DNA of 64,000 bases from Phaeosaccion multiseriatum. Its lineage: Eukaryota > Ochrophyta, other classes. The translations under genes and the position numbers were made by a program. The notes under the pieces are model-generated. The model made no database searches. It saw only the letters and a list, made by a program, of their open reading frames with translations, and was not told the DNA's origin. Within the stretch, counting starts at the first letter, position 1, and each line of letters begins with the position of its first letter. Location: NCBI GenBank assembly GCA_965112735.1, contig OZ218957.1, positions 992,001-1,056,000 on the forward strand, written 5' to 3'. Of this stretch, positions 13,028 through 25,904 are shown in pieces.

Positions 13028-13382
13028 CGATCGTACTTACCAACTGTAGGCCAAGAAGAAACCGCTGGACACAATAGAGGCGAGCAGCATGGGTGTCGAC
13101 CTATCCCCGCGGAACACCGTCTCGGCAGTAGGAAACCCGCCAGAGAGGAAAGGTGCGAATGAAGTGACCCAAGCAGTCTTTGGTTGTTGTCCACACCGCA
13201 CAGCAGACCCCCGACATGACTTACTCACGCACCCACTCACTCATTCGCTCTCTCACCCTACGCTGTGCCCCCTCGTCTTGCACCAACACCCTCGTCTCTT
13301 GCGATACGATACAGGTGGCGTGTTTGTAGAGAGTGTAGAAGAGTTGGTGGACAAGCTGAAGAACGAGGCCTCAGTCATTTAG
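11753..13382 (+). CDS. ETFB: electron transfer flavoprotein beta subunit
   Basis: Beta subunit of the mitochondrial matrix heterodimer that passes electrons from acyl-CoA and amino-acid dehydrogenases to ETF-ubiquinone oxidoreductase. Five exons: 11753-11825, 11938-12230, 12537-12764, 13050-13152 and 13315-13382, giving 254 residues, the usual family length. It starts [19 protein letters not shown]. It contains [12 protein letters not shown] and the [15 protein letters not shown] block, which is built across exons 2 and 3. The ETF-beta signature region [17 protein letters not shown] is followed by a C-terminal helix. Intron 2 must use a GC donor (CAG|GCAAGT) to keep GKQ-AID intact. No long presequence is present, as in animal ETFB. 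The gene follows the USP gene by 245 bp in the same direction. Confidence 0.97.
12980..13025 (+). repeat. (CT)n microsatellite in ETFB intron 3
   Basis: A pure CT dinucleotide run close to the acceptor at 13049. It probably serves as, or extends, the polypyrimidine tract. Confidence 0.85.
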
Positions 13383-14188
13383 GCAGGCACGCCGGCACAC
13401 AAAACAAACAGTGTACTTAACAATTTTGCAAGAGAGAAGGAAGAGAGAAGGGAAGAGCGGGGTGGCGACACACGAGGGGTATGCTGCCTTTCTGAAACGA
13501 AGCATCTAATGTAGTGCCTTATTTTGGATAGCTTTTTCGTACGTACGTCTAGGTATGTACCTTCCCCTTCCCCTCCTCCCACCCCCCCTCCGCCTCGCTC
13601 AGTCCTCCTCCGCCTCTTGTTGCGCCCTTCTACGAGCTCATTCTCTTCTCTTCCGTCTGTTCTTCGCGGACGCAATCTACTTACTTACAAAGTGCTTTCC
13701 CGCTACCTGCTTGCTGCAGTGCTGCTGCTGCTGCTTTCGCGGCCTTGGCCTTCCCTCGGCGTGTGCCGAAGCACGGTACGCTGCTTGGTAGTCGAAGTCC
13801 TGCACGCACACGCCCACATCCACGCCCCCACCGCTCCGACTGCACGTGTGACCTTCCTCCCCCCGCTCACAAAAACGACAGCCACGCAGCAGCACAGGCC
13901 AGCAGCAGCCAAGCCAAGATGGATGGGCCGGACCGCCTCGCTCGCTTCTGGTAGCGTGCCTTTCAAAATGGAAACAGGCAATACAATAGCCCGAATATTA
14001 TCATTCTGACTTGGCCTGAAGGAGAAACACGCACAGCTGGCTGGTGTACCCCCCGCCCCTCCCCTCCCGTCCCTGCCAGCCCTCCCTGCTGCGGCGATTT
14101 CTGCGGTTGCTACTTCTGCTTCTGCTGCTGCTGCTGCTGCTGCTCCTGCTGCTGGTGCTCCCAATGCTGCTCTTCCTCCTTCCCCGCC
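13383..14188. other. convergent 3' flank between ETFB and the EF-hand gene
   Basis: About 800 bp between two converging stop codons. It holds (GCT)n/(CTG)n runs at 13720-13740 and 14118-14150 and CT-rich sequence. The reading frames crossing it show only biased composition, so I see no gene here. Confidence 0.5.
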
Positions 14189-15635
14189 CTACACCTGGCC
14201 GTTCATAGCCGCAATCTGGTACTGCTCCCACTCATTGAATCGAATGTATCCGTTCCCGTCGTGGTCCATGTCTCCAAAGCTGGGAAGGTCCACGTCACGG
14301 ATCTCTGCAGAGTGCGGACGCGTAAGAAAGCCGGAGAGAGAGCCACAGAGAGAGAGAGAGAGAGGAAAGTCAGTGCCGCGAGAAAAACAGTGGGGCAAGC
14401 AAGGACGTGAGTTGTTAGAAGGCAGACTACACACTTGCCGCCAACCAAACGACAGATCTGTCCATCTCTTGGTTCTCCTAAGCTCGAATACGTAGCTGCC
14501 TTAGGAAACCTTCAATCCTCCCTCACCCACAACCTCGTCAAAGCGTACCATACCCAAGCCCACCTTACCCCACCCTACCCAATCTCACTCACCCCACCCA
14601 CCACCCCACCACCCCACCCCACACCCATCCATCCCACCCTATCCCACCCACCTGGATGTAGTGACTTGTACTTCTTCATGTAGTCGTTGAACTCTGTCCG
14701 GCTAATGAGGTTGTCGTTGTTCACATCGGGCAGTTTGTACAGCAGCTGCTCCAGCTGCTCAATGGTGTTGGCCGCTTGCACGAGGGCGTAGTGGTGTTGC
14801 TGCAGACAGGCGGAAGGGAGGAGGGGGGGGAGGAGGGGGAGGGGAGGGCAGTGGAGAGACGGCAGTGGACGAAGGGAGAGGGTGGGTGAGCAACTTGTGG
14901 TGACGACAGGGGGTCGAGTGGAGTGCAGAGGAGGCAAACCCTTCCTCAGTGCACCCGCCCACGCCACGACCGCTCCTTGCAGCCAACAGTCGCTACGCTA
15001 ATGTACAAAGTTGTGGTGCGCATACAGCAGAATAGTCCATATTGACCAGACAGACCAGACAAAAACAGAGCAAGTACGAGAGAGACAGTGATAGAGAGAC
15101 TCACGTTGATCTCGTCGTCGTATATGTCGATTAGCCGGTCCAATTGCTGATGGTACTGCTGGTACAGCTTTTCCATCTGCGCCTTCTGATCCTTTTTCAG
15201 CTTCTTCTCCTTTCCTCTAGAGAAAAAAAGCTGCGTACGGATTGAAGGGTTGAGTGGGGGGCGAACGAGACAAGAAAAGAAGTAGGACTGAGGGGTGAGG
15301 TGGAGCGCAGTCACAAAGTCCATCTGCGCAAGAGTACACAGCCCAAGGATTCGCCAAAACGGAAAAGATCTACAAGCAGGTACGCGAGCGAGAAAGCCCC
15401 TTTGTCCCACCGCACAATACCCGGACAATCCTGCCCTCTCTGCCGCCACTAGTCACGCCTCGCGGCACACGTGCACATTGTGTTCCTTGGGAGGAGCGCC
15501 CTTGAAACCACCGAACAGCGAAGCACGCACCTTGCACCCTACGTACGATACCACTGTTGCCGCCGCAAAAGCCCACACACCCCCCCCACTGCGCCGTCCA
15601 GGTTGAGGTCCAGGTCGAATGCAATGCAAGCACAT
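14189..15635 (-). CDS. small single-span membrane protein with coiled coil and EF-hands
   Basis: Family not recognised. Modelled exons 15531-15635, 15105-15230, 14652-14799 and 14189-14304 join in phase to about 164 residues. A hydrophobic segment (GGGVWAFAAATVVSYVG) is followed by a very basic stretch (GKEKKLKKDQK) and a helical region rich in Gln and Leu. Then come two calcium-loop candidates: DVNNDNLISRTE, an imperfect loop, and DMDHDGNGYIRFNE, a canonical DxDxDG loop. The last three exons are well supported. The first exon and the ATG at 15635 are chosen because they give a membrane anchor running into the basic stretch in phase, and they are less certain. It could be a calcium sensor on an organelle membrane. 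Confidence 0.6.
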
Positions 15636-16406
15636 TTGAGGAGGAGGGACGGGAAAGGCAGCAGCAGAGTTGATGAGGGATGGGCAGGTATCCGAAATAC
15701 TTGAGGACAGCGAGAGGTGCGAGGTTGGCACGTGGCATCAGCCAGTCCCTTGAAATGCATGAGTATGATTAAAACACCACACCCCATTGCTGAACATGAG
15801 TTGCCCACGACTAGCGGCAGGGCTAATGAGCACAGCTCCTTCACATCCATCCTTCCTTCCTTCCTTCTATCTACTCTTCTGCCGGGGCCAAGGGGGAGCT
15901 CAGCGTCTAGCCGAGGAGTCTCCAGCACTCCAGCACCTGGCCTCTCCTCGACGCGCCACTTGGCGACACATGCATCTCCCTCAATACTCTGGTCCCAGGC
16001 CTCGCCAAGCACGCCCACGGAGGGACATAAGGATCTCAATGAAATAATCCTGGCCTAGCCCTTTTCCCGTCACCAAGCCAGCAGCGATGCGTGTGCTCCC
16101 CCACAAAAGCAGCAACAAAAGAGTCGTTCCCCAGTTTCCCTCACCTTTTTGCCTCTACTTCTCCCCTGCCCCCCCTCCCTCCTCCTCCTCCTGGTGGCGG
16201 AGGGCCCCACTCTGCCTGCACTTGCCGTGGCAAGCTTTGGCACGCCGCGCAAAGGACCAACAACCTGAGCTTCATGAGCAAAACGTGTGTGGATGGGGCA
16301 GGGGAGAGAGAGAGGAGCATTTGGAAGCATACGTAGTTTTCCCGAGGGGTGAGCGTTACTTTTCTACTTTCCCACCAAAACACCTTCCTAGCCCTCCTAG
16401 CGGCAA
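15636..16406. other. divergent intergenic region with an unassigned minus-strand ORF
   Basis: About 770 bp between the EF-hand gene and the coiled-coil gene. A minus-strand frame around 15700-15846 starts MDVKELCSLALPLVVG and is hydrophobic. It could be an additional N-terminal exon of the EF-hand gene, but I found no phase-consistent junction. The rest looks non-coding. Confidence 0.35.
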
Positions 16407-17529
16407 ATGACAGACGCACCCGCCTCTGCTGCGCCCGCGTCCTCCGCTCAAGATGTGGGGGCACCAGCGCCCGAAGATGGGGAAGCGTCGGCGCGCGGCA
16501 ACGCAGAAGAAGATCCAAATCTATCGTGAGTGTGGAGTCCTCCTCCTCCCCCTTCTCCTCGTCCTTGATCTCATCGTCTTCCTCCTGTCTCTTGTCAACT
16601 CTTGGTCTTGGCTATGACAAAAAAGGAAGAAGCCCAGGACAGCCATGCCCGACAACCAAAAGGAGCTTAACGAGATTCTACACAAGGTGAGGCAAAACAA
16701 GAGATCAGAGCAAAGTGAGCAGTGGTTCGTTTGCTCACTCCATTTCGCTGCCTACAGGGTCTCAGCACACCCCCCCTGGCTCCATGGACTCAGCCGTCCC
16801 CACTCTTCCCCAAATCAACCGAATCACTCTGGCTGCTCCCCCTCGCTCCGCTCCTTTCTTCGGGCTCTTTGGCCCGGCTGGTCACGCAGGATACAGTCTA
16901 TGTGAACATAAAGCTATCTACCATCGACGCAGACGCCCGGAAGAAAGAAAAGGAGGCAAAGCTCGCCAAGGAGCAACAAAAGGTGGCGACGCTGAAGGAG
17001 AAGCTGCAAGGCATAGACCGGTACTGTCGCGTCCTCGTGGACATTTCCAACATCACTGCGAGCTGGCTGCGGCTAGGCTACAGTCTGGGGGAGGGCCTAC
17101 TGAACAACAACCAAGTCACGCTCCGAGTGGAAAAGACGGCACGGATCAGCGACCTGGAGACTGCCCTGAAGAGTACTCTGCTCATCGCCGCGGAGGTAAG
17201 AGAGAATGGAGGACACTGAGGAGAGGAGAAAGGAGTGTGCAGCGTCCGCGCATGCTCAATTAATCGGGCAGCAAAAATCAGTGTTAACCATTCCATTTGT
17301 CTTGTCGTTACTCTCTTGCCCTGCCCTTTGGTGCGACTGATTGCCACTACCACCACAGGAGAGCAGTGACATGGAACAGATCGCCTCCTGCTTGGCTTAC
17401 AGAGGCGTCTTGTGGACGGATGAGAAGATGCTTCCCTTGCTGCCCACGTCCTGGGTCATGGAAAAGAGCAAGCGAAACACCAGACAGCCCTACGCCGCCG
17501 TGCTCTGGGCAGGGTGGAGAGACCGATAA
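16407..17529 (+). CDS. coiled-coil protein of unknown function, about 218 residues
   Basis: Not recognised. Four exons join in phase: 16407-16525, 16626-16686, 16890-17195 and 17359-17529. The N-terminus is Ala/Glu-rich and disordered. A short NQKELNEILHK segment leads to a predicted coiled coil (ARKKEKEAKLAKEQQKVATL). A helical domain follows, with RYCRVLVDISNITASWLRLG and a C-terminal part ending in AAVLWAGWRDR. The alternation of Leu and charged residues, together with four consistent splice junctions, argues for a real gene. No membrane span or enzyme motif is visible. It is divergent from the EF-hand gene and converges on the kinase gene at 18192. Confidence 0.75.
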
Positions 17530-18191
17530 GTGATGGGCGACGAGGAGCGAGACCGGCCTGCCTCACGAGGCTAGCCTGCGTCCTCCCACACCGCGACAGA
17601 AGACAAATGACGTGTGTGATAGACCAGCCCGCTGCGCCCCAACTCCAAGCAGCGGGCGACGGTTCCTCCGAGGGAAAGCCCTCCCTCTCGCCTTTTAGCC
17701 TGCTATGGCACTCTCTTCACCTGCAGCCCACCGCAGCTTTCGGTCCTCTGCAGCGAGCGCTTGCTCGGTAGAGCCGACACGGGGTATCCTCCGTCCTTTT
17801 GTGGCATGAGTTTCCCTTCCTATGCCTACACGTGTCCTCCTCTGGCCCTTTGATGGAAGATGTGGGCTCAAGTCGTCAAAGCGCCTTCCAAAGCGCCCAG
17901 GGAAGGCGCTCCACAGCACTAGAGGAAACCCTTCGCGAAACGAATAAGATGAGAACTGTGCACGAGCTGTGCGTGCACAGCGCCGACCGACGAGTAGCGT
18001 ACGTAGCACAGGCCCACGTGTGCTTGAGAAGCGCCCCATACCGCGCTCCACGCTCCTGCTTCTGGGTAGCAGCTGAAAGGGCGGCAGAGGGGCTGGGGAG
18101 GGCGCGGCGCCTGCCCCGACCTGGCTAGCCCCCCCCCCCCCCCCCACGTCGCCTTAGGCCCAAAGCTAATAGTAACCGTATACATAATCGC
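17530..18191. other. convergent intergenic region, no gene seen
   Basis: About 660 bp between two converging stop codons, with a poly-C run at 18130-18145. Open frames here lack recognisable motifs. Confidence 0.5.
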
Positions 18192-20034
<1,843 letters not shown>

Positions 20035-20418
20035 TACATTTGGCTGGCAAGCCTCTCTCTCTCTCTCTCTCTCTCTCTCGCTCGCTGTCTCGCTCCCTGT
20101 CTCTCCCCCGCGCTCTTCCCGCCTTGAGGAAGGTTTCTATTTTCCCCTCTCTCTCTCTCTCTCTCTTCACTCGCTTTCTCTCTCCCTGTCTCTCTGTATG
20201 CCTCTCTCTCCCCGTCTCTTGGTGTCCTGCCTCTCTCTCTCTCTCTCCTCTCCCTCTCCCTCTCCCTTGTTTTGTTGTGCCGGAAGGAGAAATTGTCGTT
20301 AAAAACGTCATACGGTAAGAAAAGCCCTGCTAAGAGGAAGAAGGAAAAAGTAAGCTTACGTAATGGTTCGCGTCTGTGGAGTCCACAGCCATAAACAAAC
20401 AAAAAGCAAAAAGCAACA
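20035..20418. promoter_or_regulatory. bidirectional promoter region between STK32-like kinase and nucleolin-like gene
   Basis: A 384-bp gap between divergent start codons. It is dominated by (CT)n runs at 20052-20105 and 20145-20260. An AT-richer segment lies just before the nucleolin-like ATG at 20419. Confidence 0.5.
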
Positions 20419-21810
20419 ATGGCGAAGACTAAGGCTGCGAAGACCAAGAAGTCTAAGAAGGAGGCACCTCCTCCTCCTCCCAGCTCGAGCAGCGATAGCA
20501 GCGACTCCTCGGATGACAGCAGCGAGGACGAGGTGAAGGTGGCCACCAAAGTCACCACCACCACCAAAAAGGTGGTGGTGAAGAAGAAGGCCGAGTCCAG
20601 CAGTGACGACAGTAGCTCTGACAGCGACAGCGACAGCGACGATGAGAAGAAGGCGCCCGCAAAGGTGGCGGCGAAGCCAGCGGCCACCAAGAAGGACGAC
20701 TCCAGCAGCTCGGACAGCGACAGCAGCTCGGACGAGGAGGAGCCAGTGAAGGCCAAGCCCGCGGCCAAGAAGGTGGCAGCGAAGGCGAAGGAGTCGGATT
20801 CTTCCAGTAGTAGTAGTAGCGATGACTCCAGTGATGACGACGACGACGAGGAGGAGAAGGAGGAGGAGGAGAAGAAGAAGAAGCCCGCGGCTAAGGCTAA
20901 GCCCGCGGCGGTGGCTGAGAAGGACTCAGACTCCAGCAGCAGCGACAGCGATAGCAGCGACAGCGATGACGACGACGAGAAGGAGGAGAAGAAGAAGCCG
21001 GCCAAGCGCTCGGCGGACGAGATGGGCAATGGGGAGGGGGGGGAGGCCAAGAAGGCCAAAATGGTGGAGGAGGACGAGGCAGAGCGAAAGGTGTTCCTCA
21101 AAGGCCTGCCCTGGACGGCCGGGGAGGACGAGATTCGCAGCTTTTTAGCTTCCGCCGGGGAGGTCGGGGCGGTGGAGCAGCCCCTGAACGACGACGGGAG
21201 ATCCTCAGGCACTGCCTTTGTCACCTTCGGAACGTCGGCAGAGGCGCAGGCGGCGGTGGCCTTGTCGGGAGGAGATTTGGGGGGGCGGTGGATTCAGGTC
21301 ATGCTGGCCTCGGAGAAACCAGCTGCGCGCAACTTTGGGGCAACCAAGGAGCGGCCGGAGGGCTGCACGACGGTCTTTATTGGCAATTTGGCGTACGACA
21401 TTGACGAGGAGTCAGTGAGAGAGGCGTTTGGGGTGTGCGGTGATATTAAGACCGTTCGGTTCGGCACAGATAGGGAAACGGGAGAGTTCAGGGGCTTCGG
21501 ACACGTGGAGTTTTACGATGGTGAGCATACGGACGCAGCAGTCGCGCTGGCAGGAGAGTACCTCATGAACCGCCCACTCAAGGTGGACTATGCTGCCCCT
21601 CGAGCGCCAAGGGAGTTTGATGGGGGAGGGGGAGGGGGTCGAGGGGGAGGAGGCCGAGGAGGGCGGGGAGGGGGAAGGGGAGGGGGAAGGGGAGGAGGCA
21701 GGGGAGGTGGCAGGGGAGGAGGAGGGGGCAGAGGAGGAGGAGGGGCTCCGGGAAAGGCAAAGCAGTCGGTGCAAGACTTTCAGGGCACGAAGGTCACTTT
21801 TGATGATTGA
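20419..21810 (+). CDS. nucleolin-like protein: acidic Ser/Lys domain, two RRMs, RGG tail
   Basis: Nucleolar RNA-binding protein likely acting in pre-rRNA synthesis and processing. It is a single exon of 463 residues, unusual here because its neighbours are split. Residues 1-215 alternate Lys/Ala-rich blocks with Ser/Asp/Glu clusters of the casein kinase II type. RRM1 starts RKVFLKGLPW (about 220-300). RRM2 has TVFIGNLAYD and GFGHVEFYD as its RNP2 and RNP1-like motifs (about 318-395). A Gly/Arg-rich region (about 400-445) leads to the C-terminus QGTKVTFDD, also typical of nucleolin-like proteins. RRM1 lacks a classical aromatic RNP1, having TAFVTF. The intronless structure may reflect high expression. 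Confidence 0.93.
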   Translation: MAKTKAAKTKKSKKEAPPPPPSSSSDSSDSSDDSSEDEVKVATKVTTTTKKVVVKKKAESSSDDSSSDSDSDSDDEKKAPAKVAAKPAATKKDDSSSSDSDSSSDEEEPVKAKPAAKKVAAKAKESDSSSSSSSDDSSDDDDDEEEKEEEEKKKKPAAKAKPAAVAEKDSDSSSSDSDSSDSDDDDEKEEKKKPAKRSADEMGNGEGGEAKKAKMVEEDEAERKVFLKGLPWTAGEDEIRSFLASAGEVGAVEQPLNDDGRSSGTAFVTFGTSAEAQAAVALSGGDLGGRWIQVMLASEKPAARNFGATKERPEGCTTVFIGNLAYDIDEESVREAFGVCGDIKTVRFGTDRETGEFRGFGHVEFYDGEHTDAAVALAGEYLMNRPLKVDYAAPRAPREFDGGGGGGRGGGGRGGRGGGRGGGRGGGRGGGRGGGGGRGGGGAPGKAKQSVQDFQGTKVTFDD

Positions 21811-22023
21811 GTAGGCAGTAATGACAATAGCAGTAGTAAACAGTATATTGGGATTGGAGGGGGGGGATGACACCCAGGAAATGAAATTGAAGACTTCTAA
21901 TCTAGAGAAGAAAAAATACTGTGCAGGGCTTTGTTTGCCCCCCCGACGCGGCCCGACGCAAACCCTTCCACCTCCACGCCGGCGTAAAGTAAACAGTCCT
22001 CCCTCCAACCTCACGTGTTGGTT

Positions 22024-23527
22024 CTACACCAGCTCTTGCTCAAAGTCGTCGGCGTCGACAAGCACAATCTTGTAACCGTCAGGGTCCCTTACGGCCGTAA
22101 TCTTGGTACCAATGCCGGGCACCGGGCCGGGCTCCCTGGTGACCTCGAAGCCCGCTTCCCGGATGAAGTCCGCGGCCTTGTACACGTCAGGCGTGCTCAC
22201 CGCGATTTGTCCGTAGGCGTCTCCTTGCTTGATCTGCAGAGCGCACACAGGCGCAGAGTAGAGGTGGGGGGGGGGAGGGGGGGAGGGGGGAAGGGGGGAT
22301 TAGCGCGGGTGCCTGCCGCGGGGCTTTTAACCTTGCCCGTGGGCCACGTCAAGCCGCAGAATCATGAGAGCGTAAGGCCGCAAGCAAGCCGCAAGCAAGC
22401 CCCTCCCTCCACTCCCAGGCGCCTGCCTGCCTGCCTGCCTGCCGCTCCAGCCTCGCCGGCCAAACTTCCTTCACTTGCCCCTCGCCCACTCCCCGCCACT
22501 AGCCAGTACTCGCCTTGTCTCTGGCGTACTCATAGACCAGCTCCACCACGGCCCCCTCCCCCTCGTCCGTGCCATACCCCAGCGTGGCTCGGAACTCGGG
22601 CGCCACAGGCACGTAGGAGCGCTTGCGGAACAGCGTCATGCCCAGGGCCTGCGAGAGGGGAGAGAGGAGAGAGAAGGAGAGGGGGAGGGGCACGAGAGGG
22701 AGAGAGAGGAGAGAGAAGGAGAGGGGTACGAGAGGAGAGAGCGGAGAGGGGGGGGTGAGAGTGAGCGCCAGTGAGAGCGGGAGTGTGCCTGGGGCTCTGT
22801 GCTCTGCCGGAGAACGTAGAGGGTCAGTCAAGCTTGTTGCCCTCTCTCTCCATGTTCCTCCACATATATTTCCCTCTCTGTGTCTCTCTTCTCTTCCTTT
22901 CTCTCTCTCCTCTTTCACTCTCTCTCTCGACAACCACACCTTTTGGTAAAACTCAATGGACTTGTCCAGGTCCAAAACGTTGATGGACACAAGCGCCACG
23001 GGGTCTCGCTGCTGTTTCTCCACCACCTGAATGGTGTAGCCATCTGGATCTGACACCTTGTAGTTTGTCTCTATCGTGACGGTCTTGGGATCCTCATCGG
23101 GGACGAGGCTGGCCCCCAGCTCCAGGTCAGCGGGTCCGAATACCGTCTTTGCTCCATTGGCCTCAGCCGCCTTGGTTATCTTCTTCATGTCGGGCATGTT
23201 CAGCCCAATGCCGCGGAAGCCATCACCCAAGTCGTACTCTGTCACGCCGTAGTTGTAGGTAAACTCAATGCTAAAGTGCTCTCCCTTGGACTCGGTGCCG
23301 TAGCCGACAAACGCATTGCTGTACTTCTCCTCCGGCACGTCTCTGCTGCGCAACACCTCCATGCCCAGCACCTTTGTGTAAAACTCCACGGCCTTGTCCA
23401 TGTCGCCCACTCGATAAACCACGTGCAGCATTTTGTTGTCGGCCATGGGGCCGTCTCCCTCCATGGCCATCATGCCCCTGCTGGTGGTGCTGCCACTACA
23501 TCTCCCACTGCTCCTGCTGCTGATCAT
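22024..23527 (-). CDS. GLX1: two-domain glyoxalase I (lactoylglutathione lyase), plant type
   Basis: Isomerises the hemithioacetal of methylglyoxal and glutathione to S-lactoylglutathione. Exons 22940-23527, 22514-22648 and 22024-22233 give 310 residues with two tandem VOC-fold halves. Half one contains HVVYRVGDMDKAVEFY, EEKYSNAFVGYG, FSIEFTYNYG and a DPDGYTIQVVE strand. Half two contains SINVLDLDKSIEFYQKALGM, AYGQIAVST and a DPDGYKIVLVD strand, and ends like plant GLX1. The loop that usually carries a metal-binding His (GHFG) reads RGIG in half one, so that half may be metal-free. I chose ATG 23527, giving a Ser/Arg-rich presequence; an open frame reaches 23707 and the fold itself begins near 23446. 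Intron 2 uses a GC donor (AAG|GCGAGT). Confidence 0.93.
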
Positions 23528-24170
23528 GCTTCTTGCCCGACATGCCCTCTGGGCTCGCCAAAGCCCACCGCCGTTGCTGTTGGCAACTGTCAACGCCCAA
23601 ACATAATTCGCGGGACGAGATGCAAAGAGAGGGGGAGAGCGGGAGAGACGAGGGGGAGGAGCAGCGAAAAAAAGGGGGTGCGGGGCGTTAGCAACCGCCC
23701 ACCGCATGCAGCCACATCTCTGCGCAGTAAAGACTAACGAGGGGACATGACACGCTCCCAGACAAGTCCTCGGGCAGAGAAGGAAACAAGCCGCTTCATG
23801 TGTCAGGAACCGCCCTTGCCTTCCCTCCAGGAATCCTGCCGCTGCTGCTGCTCGGCAGGGCGCCCCAACTCACCAAAGCCATCGGCACACTGCTGCCTTA
23901 TTGTGCAGCAGACGAGTAGGACCAGTGCTGATGCTGTCACGTGCATCGCAGCTATTTTCTATGGCGAAGAGCCTTGAGTGAGGTGAGCCGGGCGCTACCC
24001 GATGCCGATATACCTCTAAATGTGGCCCTCCCAAGCCGCGCCCTATCTACACACAGATGTGGAGATGCCCCAGGCTGCTGTCACTTAGCAGATGCTCAGG
24101 AGATCGCGTGTGTGGAGGCACAGACGGAGGCACTGTCTGGTACCTTGTGGTGGGCGCGTGTCGACGAAGA
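23528..24170. other. divergent intergenic region between glyoxalase I and FPGS genes
   Basis: About 640 bp. It may include extra in-frame N-terminal codons of both genes: the glyoxalase frame is open to 23707 and the FPGS frame from 24057. No other gene seen. Confidence 0.45.
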
Positions 24171-25904
24171 ATGGCCTCGCTCGCGGCCGCGAGGGTGGAG
24201 AGTGGAGCCCAAATGTCCTACTCTGAGGCAAAGGACATTCTACTCGCGCCTCCCCCGCCGCTGCCCCCTCCCTCTCAAGAGCCAGACGATGAAGAAGGCC
24301 ACACTGCGGACGAGCGGCGTTGGCGGAAAAGGAAGGCATGGTTCGAGAGGCTCAACCTCTTGCCAGAGAGCGCCAAAGTCGTGCATGTGGCGGGAAGCAA
24401 GGGCAAAGGGAGCGTCGTAGAGCTGCTAAGGTGCGGTTTAATGCAGCTGCCACAGTCGCACACATCGACTCCGCAATTGGCCGCGTCCAAGGGCAAGGTC
24501 GGTGTGTTTACGAGCCCTCATTTGCACTCAGTCCGCGAGCGAATCCGAGTAGGAGATAGCTTGATTTCGCCCACGGACTTGGCCAGGCACACGCAGAGTC
24601 TACTGGGGGCGTTTGTGGAGTCCGGGACGGAGGAGTGGATCCTCTTCTTCGATCGCCTGCTAGCGGTGGCCTTGAAGCATTTCGCGGAGGAGCAATGTGA
24701 CTGGGTACGTATGAGAGGGAGGGAACGGCACCATATTCCATCACGAAAGTCTCTCTCTATCTCAAAACCCCATATCGTCCCCACACTATACAATGTGTCA
24801 TTCTTGTAGGTGGTGCTTGAGGTGGGCGTGGGGGGAAGGTACGACTCGACCAACCATGTGGACCCTTCCCGCGTGGCAGCGGCGGTCATCACCAGCGTCA
24901 GCATGGACCACCAAAACCTCCTGGGCAACACCCTCGCGGAGATCGCTTGGCAGAAGGGTGGTATCCTCAAACCCCGATGTGTCGCCTTTACTCCGGCCTC
25001 TCAGGCCCCGAGCGTGCTGCAGACGCTGTCGGAGATTAGCGAGCAGACTGGCGCAAAGCTGCAGATAGTCCCCACGGAGGCGAAGGAGGAGGAGGAGGAG
25101 GAGGGGGAGAGTGAGTCTGCATCTTCACCCTTGTATCCGGAGTGGGTGGTGCCCGAGAATGCCGAGCTCGCCTGCGCTGTGCTCTCGCACCTCTTTCCCG
25201 CCCAAGACCGAGCCTCCATACTGGCCACCATGGGCAGGGCTTTCTGGCCGGGTCGTTTTGAGCAATTCATGGTCCCCATTCCGCCTAGCAGCAGTGCAGT
25301 AAGTGAAGGGGAGAGCAGGAGTAGCAGCAGCAGCGATGACCGCCCCTGCAGAGTAATCATCGACGGAGCGCACAACCCGCACAGTATGCGCGCGCTGATG
25401 AACAGGGTGGTTCAGCAGTTCCCCGCAGCGAGAGTGCAGGTGGTGTTTGGCTGCTGCCAGGACAAGGCCATGGGGGACCTGCTGACCGTTCTGAAGCAGT
25501 TCGACCCGTCCTCGCCTCTCTTGCCTCCCCCTTACAGCGGCCCTCCCTCGTACCATGGCCTCGTGCTTGTTCGATTCGACCACCCTCGCTCTGCCAGCCC
25601 CCAGGCATTGGCAGAGCTTGTGCCGGGATACTGGGACGGGAGGAAGGGTAGGGGCGGCTCAGCAACTGCTTCTGGTACTACTGCGGACCCCAAGGGAAGA
25701 ACAGTCGCAGAGGGGATCGATTTCTCCCTGCTAAACGTCAGGGAGCAGCGGGAGCACGTCCGGCCGATTGGCGGGGCCGGGGCAAGAGAAGATGATGTGG
25801 TGGTGGTGTGTGGCTCGCTGTTTGTGGTGGCAGAGGCGAGAAAGCATCTTTTCAAGCTCTGCCCCGAGGCCTTTTCGAAAGACGACTGGGTTGCTGCGGA
25901 TTGA
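24171..25904 (+). CDS. folylpolyglutamate synthase / dihydrofolate synthase (FolC family)
   Basis: Adds glutamate to folates. Two exons, 24171-24704 and 24810-25904, give 542 residues. The Mur-ligase-type ATP site is HVAGSKGKGSV (72-82), followed by FTSPHLHSVRERI. LEVGVGGRYDSTN is rebuilt across the intron. Next are ITSVSMDHQNLLG and KGGILK, then IIDGAHNPHSM near the C-terminal domain. The C-terminus closes with VVVVCGSLFVVAEAR. An upstream in-frame ATG at 24057 would add 38 residues rich in Arg and Ser, which could be an organelle presequence; both isoforms are plausible. Ser/Glu-rich inserts occur near residues 275 and 340. The motifs do not tell whether the dihydrofolate synthase activity is also present. 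Confidence 0.95.

Noticed and set aside
15539-16039. Minus-strand frame with hydrophobic segment MDVKELCSLALPLVVG
   Set aside because: No phase-consistent junction to the EF-hand exons and no recognised family.
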